From the NCBI RefSeq assembly GCF_020731285.1, contig NZ_JAJFOW010000003.1, positions 248,001 to 312,000 of the forward strand: 64,000 nt of DNA. Reading direction: 5' to 3'. The notes beneath the pieces were generated by a model. It ran no database searches. It was not told the origin of the DNA and saw nothing but the letters and a program-made list of their open reading frames with translations. Both the position numbers and the translations under genes were made by a program. The stretch comes from Cohnella baijiui (GTDB lineage: Bacteria > Bacillota > Bacilli > Paenibacillales > Paenibacillaceae). Each line of letters opens with the position of its first letter. Position 1 is the stretch's first letter. Below are positions 34,918-45,003 of the stretch, piece by piece.

Positions 34918-36018
34918 CTATGTCGTTCTTCCTTCATTCAATTTTACGGGAATTACAATTTGCCGGTTAATCGAGGGATCTTCTATTGCCGCTAGAAGCA
35001 ACCCAATCGCTTCCTCTCCCATTTTCTCTTCTTGTTGCTCGATATAGCTGAACAAGCACCCTTGGAAGTCACGGATCGGGGGAGCGTCGAATGAAAGAAC
35101 GGCAAGCTCCTCGGGTACCTTTTTACCGATTTTCATCGCTTCATCTGCTACATAAAGAGCGAATGCGTTGGAAAAAGCAAATACAGCTGTAATCTCGGGT
35201 TGGGACTCGAGCCACTTGCGAATCATTTCACGACTCATCTTGATGTCTAAATAAGTGATTTCGTCAATACGGGTCAGCCAGTGCGCCGGTTCGATCTTTA
35301 GCCCGGCTTTGGTAGCCATGTCCAAATAACCGGAGAAGCGGTCTTCGGAGCTGGATGTTTTCGATTTGGTACCCGATATGATTCCAATTTGTTTATGTCC
35401 TTTATTAATCAAATATTCGGTTCCCATTTTTCCGCCGAGAAAATTGTCAGAATAGACGGCATTCGTTTTGATGCCCGGCAGATAACGGTCTATGAGGACA
35501 AAAGGAAAACCCTCCGTCTTTAAATTTAATATCGCCTCGCTGTATGCTTCCCCGTCTACCGGAAAAATGAGCAATCCATCCACGCCTGCGGTGCGCAAAA
35601 ATTGGATTCCTTCTTGCTCCTCGAGTTGAGTAGTTGCAGATTGGACGATAAGGATCAAGTTTCGCTCTTTGCATGCTTCTTGCACGCCCATCAGGAGCTT
35701 CATCGAAAATTCGTCGTTGGCAAGCGGGCTGAGAAAGCCCACTTTTTTGAATGCGGCGTTTGTATCTATATGGAGATGCTCGGAAGAATTGGGGTCAGAT
35801 ACAAAAGTGCCTTTACCAGCAATTCGATAGATAAGACCGTCTTCGACAAGCATCTTCAGTGCGCTTTTGATTGTAATGCGGCTGACGCCATGTTGTTGGA
35901 CGAGTTCCGATTCGGTTGGAAGTTGATCCCCGGGTTTCAATACGCCCAGATCGATTTTTTCTTTAAGATTATCTCTAATTTGGAGGTATAACGGCTGATT
36001 ATCAGAGGTCAGGGACAT
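34918..36018 (-). CDS. GntR-family regulator with LacI-type sensor domain (AraR-like)
   Basis: The product has 366 residues. Residues 1-70 are a GntR winged helix (PLYLQIRDNLKEKI... PGDQLPTESELVQQHGVSRITIKSALKMLVEDGLIYRIAGKGTFV). The rest is a periplasmic-binding-protein-like sugar domain ending in LSFDAPPIRDF, as in LacI proteins. This fusion is the AraR architecture. ATG 36018 follows GAGAGGA at a good distance, and ATG 36033 is less suitable. It is divergent from the lpl-type importer and mannosidase genes and has a strong inverted repeat upstream, so it probably represses both directions until a sugar binds. Confidence 0.9.
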   Translation of the reverse strand: MSLTSDNQPLYLQIRDNLKEKIDLGVLKPGDQLPTESELVQQHGVSRITIKSALKMLVEDGLIYRIAGKGTFVSDPNSSEHLHIDTNAAFKKVGFLSPLANDEFSMKLLMGVQEACKERNLILIVQSATTQLEEQEGIQFLRTAGVDGLLIFPVDGEAYSEAILNLKTEGFPFVLIDRYLPGIKTNAVYSDNFLGGKMGTEYLINKGHKQIGIISGTKSKTSSSEDRFSGYLDMATKAGLKIEPAHWLTRIDEITYLDIKMSREMIRKWLESQPEITAVFAFSNAFALYVADEAMKIGKKVPEELAVLSFDAPPIRDFQGCLFSYIEQQEEKMGEEAIGLLLAAIEDPSINRQIVIPVKLNEGRTT

Positions 36019-36042
36019 AGGAATTCCTCTCATCGAAAAAGG

Positions 36043-36070
36043 TATTATAAAGTATTATAACATTATAATA
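36043..36070. promoter_or_regulatory. Operator candidate of the GntR/LacI-type regulator
   Basis: TATTATAA-CA-TTATAATA (36053-36070) is a perfect inverted repeat, preceded by another direct TATTATAA at 36043-36050. It lies 25-50 bases before the regulator start and upstream of the divergent promoter. Confidence 0.6.
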
Positions 36071-36154
36071 TTAGCGACGCAACGAGGTTCGCTTAATTTC
36101 CCCTATCTAACAGTTTGGAAATAAAGTCATAAGATAAATATACCAAATAAAATA

Positions 36155-36183
36155 TTGACATAAGACAATTCATGCACTATGAT
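36155..36183 (+). promoter_or_regulatory. Strong sigma-A promoter of the importer-mannosidase operon
   Basis: TTGACA, exactly 17 bases, then TATGAT, 48 bases before the first permease start. A GTCATAAGATAA element sits at 36126-36137, just upstream of the -35. Confidence 0.85.
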
Positions 36184-36230
36184 GTTACTGAAAGAAAGCG
36201 GATACATAATTACAGTTTGGGGGAAAAAAA

Positions 36231-37121
36231 TTGCGGAATATTTGGAGATGGCGATACTTTTATTTGCTGCTAACACCGACTTTGCTGTATTTTATCGTGT
36301 TCAGCTATATTCCCTTTTACGGTGTTGTCATAGCCTTCAAGAACTTTCAACCGTTTTTGGGTATTTGGGATAGCCCTTGGGTGGGTTGGAAAAATTTCGA
36401 GACGATGTTTTCATCCGTCAAATTCCCCGAATTGATCCGCAATACGGTATTGATCAGTATTTACCGGATCCTATTCGGTTTTCCCGTTCCGATCCTCTTC
36501 GCGCTTTTGTTGAATGAAGTGCGGGTCATGTGGTTCAAACGAAGCATTCAAACGATCGCCTATTTTCCGCACTTTCTGTCATGGGTCATCTTTGGAGGCA
36601 TTATCTACAATGTCGTAGGCCCGTCCGGCATTATTAATCTGGTGTTGGAAAAACTCGGAATAGATGCGATCAATCTGTCGGCCAATCCGGATCTCTTTCG
36701 CCCGCTAGTCGTCGTAACCGGAATCTTGAAGGAATTCGGTTGGGCGGCGATCATTTACTTGGCTTCGCTTACCGGCATCGACCCTCATCTGTATGAAGCG
36801 GCGAAGATGGATGGAGCGAGCAAGCTTAGGCAGATTTGGCATATTACTCTGACGGGGATTAGGCCGATGATCGCAATGCTTCTGATCCTGCAACTGGGAA
36901 GCGTTTTGGATGCCGGATTCGAGCAAATTCTGATCCTCTCCAACCCGGTTGTCTATAGTGTTGGGGATATTATCGATACCTACGTGTACCGTGTCGGACT
37001 GCTTGAAGCCGATTATGGATTAGCCACAGCGGTAGGTCTCTTTAAAGGGGTTATTGCTGCGATATTAATTGTGTCGGCCAATCATATCATTCGACGGACA
37101 GGAGAGAAATCGCTTTGGTAA
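36231..37121 (+). CDS. ABC transporter permease, LplB type
   Basis: The membrane protein (296 residues) has about six helices. The N-terminal segment WRYFYLLLTPTLLYFIVFSYIPFYG is typical of LplB-like permeases of Paenibacillus. The EAA loop reads EAAKMDGASKLRQIW followed by ITLTGIRPMIA. TTG 36231 follows a GGGGG ribosome site. It overlaps the second permease by seven bases. With the partners downstream it forms an oligosaccharide importer without its own ATPase. Confidence 0.92.
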   Translation: MRNIWRWRYFYLLLTPTLLYFIVFSYIPFYGVVIAFKNFQPFLGIWDSPWVGWKNFETMFSSVKFPELIRNTVLISIYRILFGFPVPILFALLLNEVRVMWFKRSIQTIAYFPHFLSWVIFGGIIYNVVGPSGIINLVLEKLGIDAINLSANPDLFRPLVVVTGILKEFGWAAIIYLASLTGIDPHLYEAAKMDGASKLRQIWHITLTGIRPMIAMLLILQLGSVLDAGFEQILILSNPVVYSVGDIIDTYVYRVGLLEADYGLATAVGLFKGVIAAILIVSANHIIRRTGEKSLW

Positions 37122-38059
37122 ATCCACCGGTTCGAGCCGAAACGAATGAATTAGCGCTAATCAACCGCCCCAAGAATTTGGACCGCAATCCGGCGTGGGT
37201 GCAGACCTTGATCTATCTAGTATTGATTGCGATGGCACTTGTAACCTTGCTGCCGATCCTGAATGTGTTTGCCATGTCGCTTAGCGAGGCGGACGCCATT
37301 TTCAAGCATCCGCTGATGATCGTTCCTTACAACTTTACAATGGCGGCCTACGAGTATATTTTTTCAACCTCTATCTTGCTGAAGTCGTTTTTCGTAACCG
37401 TCTTTGCCACGGTCGTAGGAACGCTTTTCAATTTAGCCTTAACGATAACCGGCGCTTACTCGCTTTCAAAAACCGCACTGCCGGGAAACAAAACGCTGCT
37501 ATGGGTTTGCATATTCCCCATGCTGTTTGGGGCTGGATTGATCCCGACCTATATGTTGCTGAAAGAACTGCATCTGCTCAACAACATTTGGGTCCTGGTT
37601 GTCTCGGGCATGGTCGTTCCTTTTAACTTGATTCTGATGCGCAATTTCTTCTGGAGCATTCCGGAGGAGCTGGAGGAAGCAATGCGGATTGACGGGGCGT
37701 CCGATATGGGAATTTTGTGGCGGATGATCATCCCTCTCTCGAAGCCGGCAATCGCGACGATTGGTCTTTTCTACGCGGTGGGTCACTGGAACGATTTTTT
37801 TACCGGCTTATTTTTTCTGAACGATAATACGAAATGGCCGCTTCAGGTGCTGCTTCGTTCCATCGTCATCGATATGAATGCCCTCAATAATCGGGGTGTA
37901 ACGGCCGTGATCGGTCAAGATGCGACCAAGATCATGTTAACGCCGGAAAATATCAAAGCGGCGACAATCATTTTTTCGATCGTACCTATTTTGCTTGTCT
38001 ATCCGTTTCTCCAAAAATACTTTGTTAAAGGCATCATGTTAGGATCTGTGAAAGGTTGA
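37115..38059 (+). CDS. ABC transporter permease, LplC/YtcP type
   Basis: The protein (314 residues) has six helices and the EAA loop EEAMRIDGASDMGILWRM followed by IIPLSKPAIA. The end YFVKGIMLGSVKG is the standard LplC C-terminus. TTG 37115 lies nine or so bases after GGAGAG and overlaps the previous gene, so the two permeases are coupled. The extended loop after LLRSIVIDMNALNNRG is usual in this subfamily. Confidence 0.92.
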   Translation: MVNPPVRAETNELALINRPKNLDRNPAWVQTLIYLVLIAMALVTLLPILNVFAMSLSEADAIFKHPLMIVPYNFTMAAYEYIFSTSILLKSFFVTVFATVVGTLFNLALTITGAYSLSKTALPGNKTLLWVCIFPMLFGAGLIPTYMLLKELHLLNNIWVLVVSGMVVPFNLILMRNFFWSIPEELEEAMRIDGASDMGILWRMIIPLSKPAIATIGLFYAVGHWNDFFTGLFFLNDNTKWPLQVLLRSIVIDMNALNNRGVTAVIGQDATKIMLTPENIKAATIIFSIVPILLVYPFLQKYFVKGIMLGSVKG

Positions 38060-38122
38060 GCGTGGTGAGAGATCCGATAGGATTTTTCATATAAAACAAA
38101 AAGCGAAGGGATGTCGTGCAAC

Positions 38123-39742
38123 ATGCGTAAGAGAAGGGGTAAAAAGAGCGGGGTTATTCTGCTTGTCTTGGCGATAATTGCGACAATGCTAGCGGCTTGC
38201 TCCAGTAACAAAGAAAACGGGAAAGCAAGCGAATCAAGCGCGGTTCAAGGGGGAGAGACCGCGACGGCCAAACAGCAGACGGATAGTAAAGGGAAGACGG
38301 TCAAGTTCAGTTATGTTCGCCCAGTGTGGGGGCCTGCTACCTATACGAAAGGGGGAGCTTACGAGAAAGAGATGTTCAAGCGAGCCAATGCGGAAATCGA
38401 CGTACAGATCATACCTATAGGAGAATATGACCAGAAAATTATGACCGTCATCGCATCCGGCGATATTCCCGATGTGTTCTGGGCGGCCGGACCGACGATC
38501 AAGAAGTTCAAAGATATGCAAGACCAAGGCGCTTTTTTGAAAATTAATGAATACCTGGATAAATACCCGGCAATCAAAGAAGCCGTACCTCAATCGGTCT
38601 GGGATATGCTTACGGACGACAAGGGCAATATTTATTTTATTCCCAATGTACAAAATCCTCTCATTCCTTTATTCATGTATTATCGTCAGGACATCTTCGA
38701 AAAACTCGGGATTCCCGAACCGAAGACCGTTAAAGAACTAGAGGATGCTTTGGTCAAAATCAAGCAAAGCGATGCCAAGATGATTCCGTTGACCGGCCAG
38801 GATACGCTGTGGGGATTTGGCGCGCTTTCGACCTCATTTGGATTCACGCAATACGGCTGGGGACCGGCGGCTGGAGAGGACAAAGAGAATCCGAACACAA
38901 TCGTTCCTTTTTATTTAACGAAAGGGATGAAGGAATTCTATTTTTATCTGAAAAAGCTAAGATCAGATGGCTTATTGGACAAGGAATTTCTAGTGGCTAA
39001 AAACTGGGATCATGCCAAGCAAAAGTTTACTTCCGGTCAAGCGGCCGTATTGGGCATCAACTGGGGCTACGGTCCGGAAATTTACTCGACGCTGAAGAAA
39101 ACGCATCCGGAAGCCAAAATCGGCATTCTTCCTCCTCTGAAAGGTCCCGACGGTGCGATGGGCGGCATACGCCCGTTCGGCGCTTATGATAGAGGGATGT
39201 ATATTAACGCTAAAATGAAGGATCCAGATGGCTTCTTCCGTTTTCTCAACTGGACGCTTACGGAAGGTAGCGATTTTAGGAGATATGGTATTGAAGGAAA
39301 GACCTACGAGGTGATAGACGGAAAGAAGATGCCTCTGGCAGATGATCGAACGGAAGCGGATTATAAAATCGGTCAAGTCGAACCGCTGAAATTCTTGCAG
39401 CCAATGTCCGAAACTCTTGATTGGGACTCGATCAAAGCGACCTATGAAGGTTCCGGGGTTGGCGAAGCTTTCGCGGCTGCAAAAGCCAAATTCGAGGAGT
39501 ACAATGCCGTTCAATATCCGGAATACCGCAATTACACCATCTTTTCCCCACTCGATGTGGAGAAAGGGGCGCAACTGTACACCGATTACCTGCAATCGGT
39601 GATCGACGGCGCGATTATCAACGACAAGCTAACGGAGCAGGACTGGGATTCCGCCATCGATAAGTATCTGAAAGCTGGCGGACAGAAAATCGTAGATGAA
39701 GTGAACGAGCTTCAAAAAAATAAATCAAAACCAAAGTATTAA
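38123..39742 (+). CDS. ABC transporter substrate-binding lipoprotein, LplA type
   Basis: From ATG 38123 the product has 539 residues: a basic start (MRKRRGKKSG), a hydrophobic core and the lipobox LAAC with Cys26, followed by a Ser/Ala/Thr/Gly-rich linker. The long binding-protein fold belongs to the LplA/YtcQ group of about 500-550 residues. ATG 38111 touches the GAAGGG ribosome site and so is less likely. It ends the importer part of the operon. The following mannosidases suggest a mannose-containing oligosaccharide as ligand. Confidence 0.9.
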   Translation: MRKRRGKKSGVILLVLAIIATMLAACSSNKENGKASESSAVQGGETATAKQQTDSKGKTVKFSYVRPVWGPATYTKGGAYEKEMFKRANAEIDVQIIPIGEYDQKIMTVIASGDIPDVFWAAGPTIKKFKDMQDQGAFLKINEYLDKYPAIKEAVPQSVWDMLTDDKGNIYFIPNVQNPLIPLFMYYRQDIFEKLGIPEPKTVKELEDALVKIKQSDAKMIPLTGQDTLWGFGALSTSFGFTQYGWGPAAGEDKENPNTIVPFYLTKGMKEFYFYLKKLRSDGLLDKEFLVAKNWDHAKQKFTSGQAAVLGINWGYGPEIYSTLKKTHPEAKIGILPPLKGPDGAMGGIRPFGAYDRGMYINAKMKDPDGFFRFLNWTLTEGSDFRRYGIEGKTYEVIDGKKMPLADDRTEADYKIGQVEPLKFLQPMSETLDWDSIKATYEGSGVGEAFAAAKAKFEEYNAVQYPEYRNYTIFSPLDVEKGAQLYTDYLQSVIDGAIINDKLTEQDWDSAIDKYLKAGGQKIVDEVNELQKNKSKPKY

Positions 39743-39753
39743 TGAACCCGATC

Positions 39754-39787
39754 GGGCAGAAGAGGAACTGAAGAGCCGCTTCTGCCC
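39754..39787 (+). terminator. Intra-operon hairpin between importer and alpha-mannosidase
   Basis: GGGCAGAAG and CTTCTGCCC form a nine-base stem with a 16-base loop, then CTTATTTC. It can dampen read-through into the glycosidase genes or protect the upstream mRNA. Confidence 0.65.
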
Positions 39788-39821
39788 CTTATTTCGACAG
39801 AGGATAGGAGAATCCGGAGAA

Positions 39822-42581
39822 ATGACCCTTCAGCAACAGAACAAACAACTAAACAAAATATTCGTAGTCTCTCATACGCACTGGGACAGGGAATGGTATC
39901 AGGACTTTCAGGGTTTTCGGACGCGGCTCGTCTATATGATGGACGAATTGCTGGATCGTCTGGGCGAGGATGCTTCTTACCGTCATTTCATGCTGGACGG
40001 TCAGACGATCGTGATCGAGGATTACCTGAAAATACGCCCGGAACGGGAAGAGGAGCTGTTGAAGTATTTGCAGGAAGGCAGATTGGCTGCGGGCCCATGG
40101 TATGTGATGCCTGACGAATTTCTCGTGAGCGGAGAGTCGCTTGTCCGTAATTTGCTGACCGGCTTCCGGCAATCGAGAAAGATGGGATTCGAACCGATGA
40201 AATCGGGATATGTGACCGATATTTTCGGACACAACAGTCAGATGCCGCAAATTTTTCAAGGGTTCGGGATCGATAATGCGGTATTGTTCCGCGGCTTTTA
40301 CGGCAACGGGGATCTTGCGGAATTATGGTGGGAAGGAGCCGACGGAAGCAGAGTGCTTGGCCTGAAGCTGGACGAAGACAGATCGTACAGCGACTTTTAC
40401 TTCTTCTTGCGTTGGCCGTTTGCGGATCGGGAGTTTCACTACGAGGAGGAAGAGTTGATCCGACGCGCCGATGCTATGCTCGACTACAAAAATAAACGCG
40501 CTACAACAAATATCGCGCTTAGCCTCGACGGATGCGACCATATCGAGATCGAACCGAATCTGGGCTGGATGCTTGGGCGGTTAAACGATAGGACCTCGGG
40601 TGTGGAGTGGGAGCATAGTACAATGGAAGCTTATCTTTCGGCGCTCCGATCCCGTATCGGCGAGCTTGAAGTGTTCAAAGGCGAACAGCGCGTACCTGGC
40701 TATAACGGCGTCAATAACATGGTACTGGCTAACGTTCTTTCGTCTCGCGTTCATCTCAAGCAGCAGAACCAAAACTGCGAGAACTTGCTGACCGGATGGG
40801 CGGAGCCGTGGAACTCGTTTGCGTCACGAGAAGGCCGACCCTATCCGAAAGCATTTCTCGATCAAGCCTGGAAGCATTTGCTTGAGAATCATCCGCACGA
40901 CTCGATATGCGGATGCTCGATCACTCCGGTTCACGAAGATATGCTGTATCGCTTTGCCCAGAGCCGTTCCATCGGGGAAGGAATGCTGACCGAAGCGTTC
41001 GCTTATGTGTCGGGGCATATCGCGGATAAGGCATTGGAAGGGCGTCATGCCGTTGTGTTGTTCAATTCGTCTCAGCGTCCTGTTCATGGAGTGGTTCAAG
41101 TTGAATTGGAGCTGCCGCCGAATTCGGCCGTGCCGGCCGTATCTCCGCAGATCGGCGGCACGAACTTCAGATTGCTGGATTCGGAAGGCCGCGAGGTGCC
41201 TTTTCAGGTCATAAGCGTGAAGAAAAAGAGCGTAAGAAGATGGCGTCCCTACCGCGATATTCCTCATGGAGAGCAGGTTGACAGGTTCACTGTCGCGCTT
41301 AAATGCGACATTCCCGCTTTCGGTTATACGACGTATACAGTCGATATGGATGCATCCGAGCCGCCGGGCAACGGAGAATATGGATTTCGCCGGAATGCGG
41401 AGCCCGTACGTTATATCGGCAGTCAGCAGGTATCTCCGAATGTGTGGGAAAATGGCAAGATCCGCTTGGAGGTTGCGGCGAACGGTACGCTTGTGCTTCG
41501 CGATTTGGAGACCGGCTATGAAACGGAAGGCATGTTGACATTCGAGGATCAGGCCGATATTGGAGACGGCTGGCAGTATATTGCTCCGGTTGGGAACGAA
41601 ACGGTAAGCTCTGCGGCCGGCCGCGCGTCTGTGTCCGTCGTGCATGACGGGCCTTTGGAAACCTGTTTGCGCATTGCGTTGCAGATGGAAGTGCCGGAAG
41701 AGATTGCCCCGGAGAGAACGAATCGCTCGGACAAGCGGATAAGTCTGCCGGTCACGACCTTTATCACGCTTCGCAAGGATGACCCGATCATCCGCTGCCG
41801 CACGATTGTGGATAACGGCGTACGCGACCACCGTTTGAAGCTGCTGTTCCCGACGCGGGTCGCCAGCAATCGTTATTATACGGGAACCCCGTTCGATGTC
41901 GTGGAGCGAAGCGTTGAGCAGCCGGATTATAGCCGTCACATGGAGAAAGACAGCGGCATCGTACCTTCGAATGGGTTGCTGGCCATCCGGAGCGAACGGC
42001 ATGGATTCGCCATATACAGCAAGGGGCTTTATGAAGCGCAAATGCGCGATGACCGGACGCGGACGGCAGCGCTTACGTTATACCGGAGCACAAGGGATGA
42101 GGTGCTAAGCGACGGAGGCGACGGCGGGCAATTACTGGGACGACTGGAATTCGAGTATGCGTTCCGGCCTTTCGATCCCGCCGGCACATCATGGGGCGAC
42201 TTGCTTACAGATCAGCAACAATTCGCGCTTGGCATTCGGACCGTGAATCGGAAACCGGGACCGGTAGCCTTCGAGACGCTGCACAGGCGAGAAAGCAATT
42301 TACCCTCCCGGCACTCTTATCTGAACCTAACGGGTTCCGATCTGATTGTCAGCGCCTGCAAACAGGCCGAAGACGATGCCAACGCTTGGATCATCCGATT
42401 GTGGAACAGCTCGAATGTCGAGACGAGGGGGAGCATTCAACCTGCTGATCCGGTAATCAAGGCGGAGCGGACGAATTTGGATGAGCAGACCATCGGTACG
42501 GTTCAAGTAGAGCAAGGGAACATCTTGAACGTTACGGCGAAGCCCAAAGAAATCGTCACCTTGAAGCTATGGTTTTCATAA
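39822..42581 (+). CDS. GH38 alpha-mannosidase
   Basis: The protein has 919 residues, a normal length. The N-terminal catalytic domain has SHTHWDREWY with zinc ligands His20 and Asp22. YVTDIFGHNSQ carries the nucleophile Asp133, and LSLDGCDHIE follows. NHPHDSICGCS near 350 supplies another zinc-site histidine. The C-terminal beta domains run to the end (EIVTLKLWFS). There is no signal peptide, so it removes alpha-mannose from imported glycans in the cytoplasm. AGGATAGGAGAATCCGGAG precedes ATG. The GH2 mannosidase follows after 13 bases, and together they can strip alpha- and beta-linked mannose. Confidence 0.93.
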   Translation: MTLQQQNKQLNKIFVVSHTHWDREWYQDFQGFRTRLVYMMDELLDRLGEDASYRHFMLDGQTIVIEDYLKIRPEREEELLKYLQEGRLAAGPWYVMPDEFLVSGESLVRNLLTGFRQSRKMGFEPMKSGYVTDIFGHNSQMPQIFQGFGIDNAVLFRGFYGNGDLAELWWEGADGSRVLGLKLDEDRSYSDFYFFLRWPFADREFHYEEEELIRRADAMLDYKNKRATTNIALSLDGCDHIEIEPNLGWMLGRLNDRTSGVEWEHSTMEAYLSALRSRIGELEVFKGEQRVPGYNGVNNMVLANVLSSRVHLKQQNQNCENLLTGWAEPWNSFASREGRPYPKAFLDQAWKHLLENHPHDSICGCSITPVHEDMLYRFAQSRSIGEGMLTEAFAYVSGHIADKALEGRHAVVLFNSSQRPVHGVVQVELELPPNSAVPAVSPQIGGTNFRLLDSEGREVPFQVISVKKKSVRRWRPYRDIPHGEQVDRFTVALKCDIPAFGYTTYTVDMDASEPPGNGEYGFRRNAEPVRYIGSQQVSPNVWENGKIRLEVAANGTLVLRDLETGYETEGMLTFEDQADIGDGWQYIAPVGNETVSSAAGRASVSVVHDGPLETCLRIALQMEVPEEIAPERTNRSDKRISLPVTTFITLRKDDPIIRCRTIVDNGVRDHRLKLLFPTRVASNRYYTGTPFDVVERSVEQPDYSRHMEKDSGIVPSNGLLAIRSERHGFAIYSKGLYEAQMRDDRTRTAALTLYRSTRDEVLSDGGDGGQLLGRLEFEYAFRPFDPAGTSWGDLLTDQQQFALGIRTVNRKPGPVAFETLHRRESNLPSRHSYLNLTGSDLIVSACKQAEDDANAWIIRLWNSSNVETRGSIQPADPVIKAERTNLDEQTIGTVQVEQGNILNVTAKPKEIVTLKLWFS

Positions 42582-42594
42582 GGAGAGTTAACCG

Positions 42595-45003
42595 ATGCGC
42601 ATCGATTTGACGGAAAATTGGGAGTTGACGGGATCGTACCCCGGCTTCTGGGCATTCGGACGAAGCATGGAAGTGGGCGTGCAACTAAAGGGGATCGTCC
42701 CATGGATTCCGGCTGAAGTACCTGGAAGCGTACATTGGGATCTGTACCGTTCGGGTTATTTGCCCGACCCCTACTATGGGGCGAACGCGCTAGCTTGCGA
42801 ATGGGTGAACCAACGAGACTGGCTTTATAGAACCTTCTTTGCCGCCGAAGAGTCGTGGAGAGGCAAGAAAATTACGCTACTGCTTGAGGGCGTAGATGAT
42901 TCGGCGAAAGTGCTGCTGAACGGCAAGGAGATCGGGCGCCACACGGGGATGTTTATTCCGGGTGAATTCGATCTTTCGGAATCGCTGCGATATGGCAAGA
43001 ATAATGCGCTTCTCGTGGTGCTGGAACGATCGCCGGACGGGGTGGCGCAGCTTGGTTACACCGACCAGGTGAATCATCTCAAAAGCAGGTTCGGCTATAA
43101 ATGGGATTTCTGCCCGAAGCTTGTGCATATCGGATTATGGAAGGGAGTAAGCCTGAAAATATCGGAATGGAGCCGGTTCGACAACGTCAGGATCGAAGCG
43201 GTTCCCGGGGCGGACGGGAGCGGAGACGCGGTGGTGAGCGCCACGGTCGAGAGCGGACAGTCGGGGCGATTCCGACTAACGGCCGAACTGTACGAACCAG
43301 GCGGTCGGCTCGCCGGAGAGGCAAGCGAGGAAGGCGATGCGGTTCCCGGATTGCAAACGATCAGGCAGCGGATTTCCGTTCCGAACGTGCGGCTGTGGTG
43401 GCCTAACGGTTACGGAGAGCAGCCGCTGTATCGATTAAAGCTGCGGCTTGAGGTGGCCGATTCGGAGGGTGGTTATTGCCGCTCCGACGACCATGAAGCT
43501 TGTATTGGCTTCCGTACGCTGTCGTTCCGCGCTAATCCCGGCGCCCCCTCCGATGCGCTGGCCTTCACGGTGGAAGTGAACGGAGAACCGATTTATATCA
43601 AGGGATGGAACTGGGTGCCAGCCGATCAACTGTACGGCAGGCACCGCGAGGACCAGCTTAAATATCTGATCGCGCTTTCCAAACGGGCCAATGTCAACAT
43701 GCTTCGCGTGTGGGGAGGCGGACTGATCGAGAAGGCTTTGTTTTATAGGCAATGCGACGAAGCGGGCATTCTCGTCTGGCAAGAGATGATGCAATCCAGC
43801 TCCGGCTTCAATAACGAACCGTCCGTAAGACCTGCCTTTCTCCACACCGTCTCGCATACGATGCGGCAGGCGATCCGGGAGAAACGCAATCACCCGTCTT
43901 TGGCCATATGGTGCGGCGGCAACGAGTTGACCGAGGGAGGACATCTGGATAGCCAAATGGTGCCGCTTACCGACAGACAGACGAACCTGCGCCTGCTTCG
44001 GGATCTGGTATCCGATCTCGACGATTCGAGGCTGTTCCTGCCCACTTCGCCTTCAGGCCCGTCTTTTTTCCTCGAAGGGGAGAACGCCGGCAAAGGAATG
44101 ATGTACGATGTCCACGGACCTTGGAAATATGCGGGAGCGACCGAGCATTACCGGCTGTATAACGATAGCGATGCGTTGCTGCACAGCGAATATGGCGGAG
44201 ACGGCTTTGCTTCTATAGAAAGTATAGAACGGTTCCTTCCGGCGCATAGAATGGAAGCCGGGCATTCCGAATCGGTTGAATGGCTCTTGCATGGCTATGA
44301 ATATTGGAATATGGACGACCAGTTGCAAAGCTTGTTCGGCTCTTCTTTCGGCACGTTCGAACGGATGGTTATGGCGTCGCAGTGGCTGCAAGCGGAAGGC
44401 ATCCGCTACGCCGTCGAAGCGAACCGCAGGAGGGCGCCTCGCTGCAGCGGAAGTCTGCTATGGCAGCTCAACGAACCGTATCCGAACGTATCCTGTACGA
44501 GCGCTATCGATTATTTCGGCAACCCGAAGCTGGCCTATAGCTGGGTGGCGAAAGCGAATCGCAATTTGCACGTCTCGTTGCAGTATGACGGAATTTCCTA
44601 TCGGCCTGGCGATGCTTTTCGGGCAACGATTTATCTCACGAATGATGGCATTCAAGCGAACGATCTGACAGTGGAATGGGTGGCAAGGAGTGAAACGGGT
44701 TGCAAAATTTCGGAAGGCTTGCATACGCTGCGCGATACAAGGAATTCAACCATTTTTGCCGGTACAGTTGAATTTCAGGTTCCGCAACTTACGACTTTAT
44801 TCGTCACGCTCAAAGTAGTCGATTCTGTGGAGCGGCAAGTGTTAGCGGACAACGAATACGCATTCGCCGTCAAGGAACGGGACGAGGAACCGCCGCTGCA
44901 AGCCTTTCTTTCTCTGCCCATGACTTCGATTGAATGGGAGACGAAGGAAGAAGCCGGCGGAACAAATGTCTCGGTTAGAAATACAGGAGTGCGTTATGGG
45001 TAA
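42595..45003 (+). CDS. GH2 beta-mannosidase, frameshifted near the C-terminus
   Basis: The frame gives 802 residues with the GH2 order: jelly-roll sugar-binding domain, Ig-like domain (GYGEQPLYRLKLRLE) and TIM barrel. WCGGNE at 439-444 holds the acid/base Glu444, and LLHSEYGG has the nucleophile Glu532. It lacks a signal peptide. The frame ends RNTGVRYG, but the plus-two frame continues the natural end (ALWVRISGTAPEDSG... PGETVERHFED) to TGA at 45168-45170. A missing G in GTG(G)CG near 44990 explains this. The catalytic part is intact; only about the last 60 residues of the final beta domain are lost. It may be a real mutation or a sequencing error. Confidence 0.88.
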   Translation: MRIDLTENWELTGSYPGFWAFGRSMEVGVQLKGIVPWIPAEVPGSVHWDLYRSGYLPDPYYGANALACEWVNQRDWLYRTFFAAEESWRGKKITLLLEGVDDSAKVLLNGKEIGRHTGMFIPGEFDLSESLRYGKNNALLVVLERSPDGVAQLGYTDQVNHLKSRFGYKWDFCPKLVHIGLWKGVSLKISEWSRFDNVRIEAVPGADGSGDAVVSATVESGQSGRFRLTAELYEPGGRLAGEASEEGDAVPGLQTIRQRISVPNVRLWWPNGYGEQPLYRLKLRLEVADSEGGYCRSDDHEACIGFRTLSFRANPGAPSDALAFTVEVNGEPIYIKGWNWVPADQLYGRHREDQLKYLIALSKRANVNMLRVWGGGLIEKALFYRQCDEAGILVWQEMMQSSSGFNNEPSVRPAFLHTVSHTMRQAIREKRNHPSLAIWCGGNELTEGGHLDSQMVPLTDRQTNLRLLRDLVSDLDDSRLFLPTSPSGPSFFLEGENAGKGMMYDVHGPWKYAGATEHYRLYNDSDALLHSEYGGDGFASIESIERFLPAHRMEAGHSESVEWLLHGYEYWNMDDQLQSLFGSSFGTFERMVMASQWLQAEGIRYAVEANRRRAPRCSGSLLWQLNEPYPNVSCTSAIDYFGNPKLAYSWVAKANRNLHVSLQYDGISYRPGDAFRATIYLTNDGIQANDLTVEWVARSETGCKISEGLHTLRDTRNSTIFAGTVEFQVPQLTTLFVTLKVVDSVERQVLADNEYAFAVKERDEEPPLQAFLSLPMTSIEWETKEEAGGTNVSVRNTGVRYG

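Noticed and set aside
40824..42041. Long minus-strand frame of 405 codons
   Set aside because: It lies wholly antisense to the alpha-mannosidase gene, encodes an arginine/histidine-rich sequence without domain pattern, and has no ribosome site.
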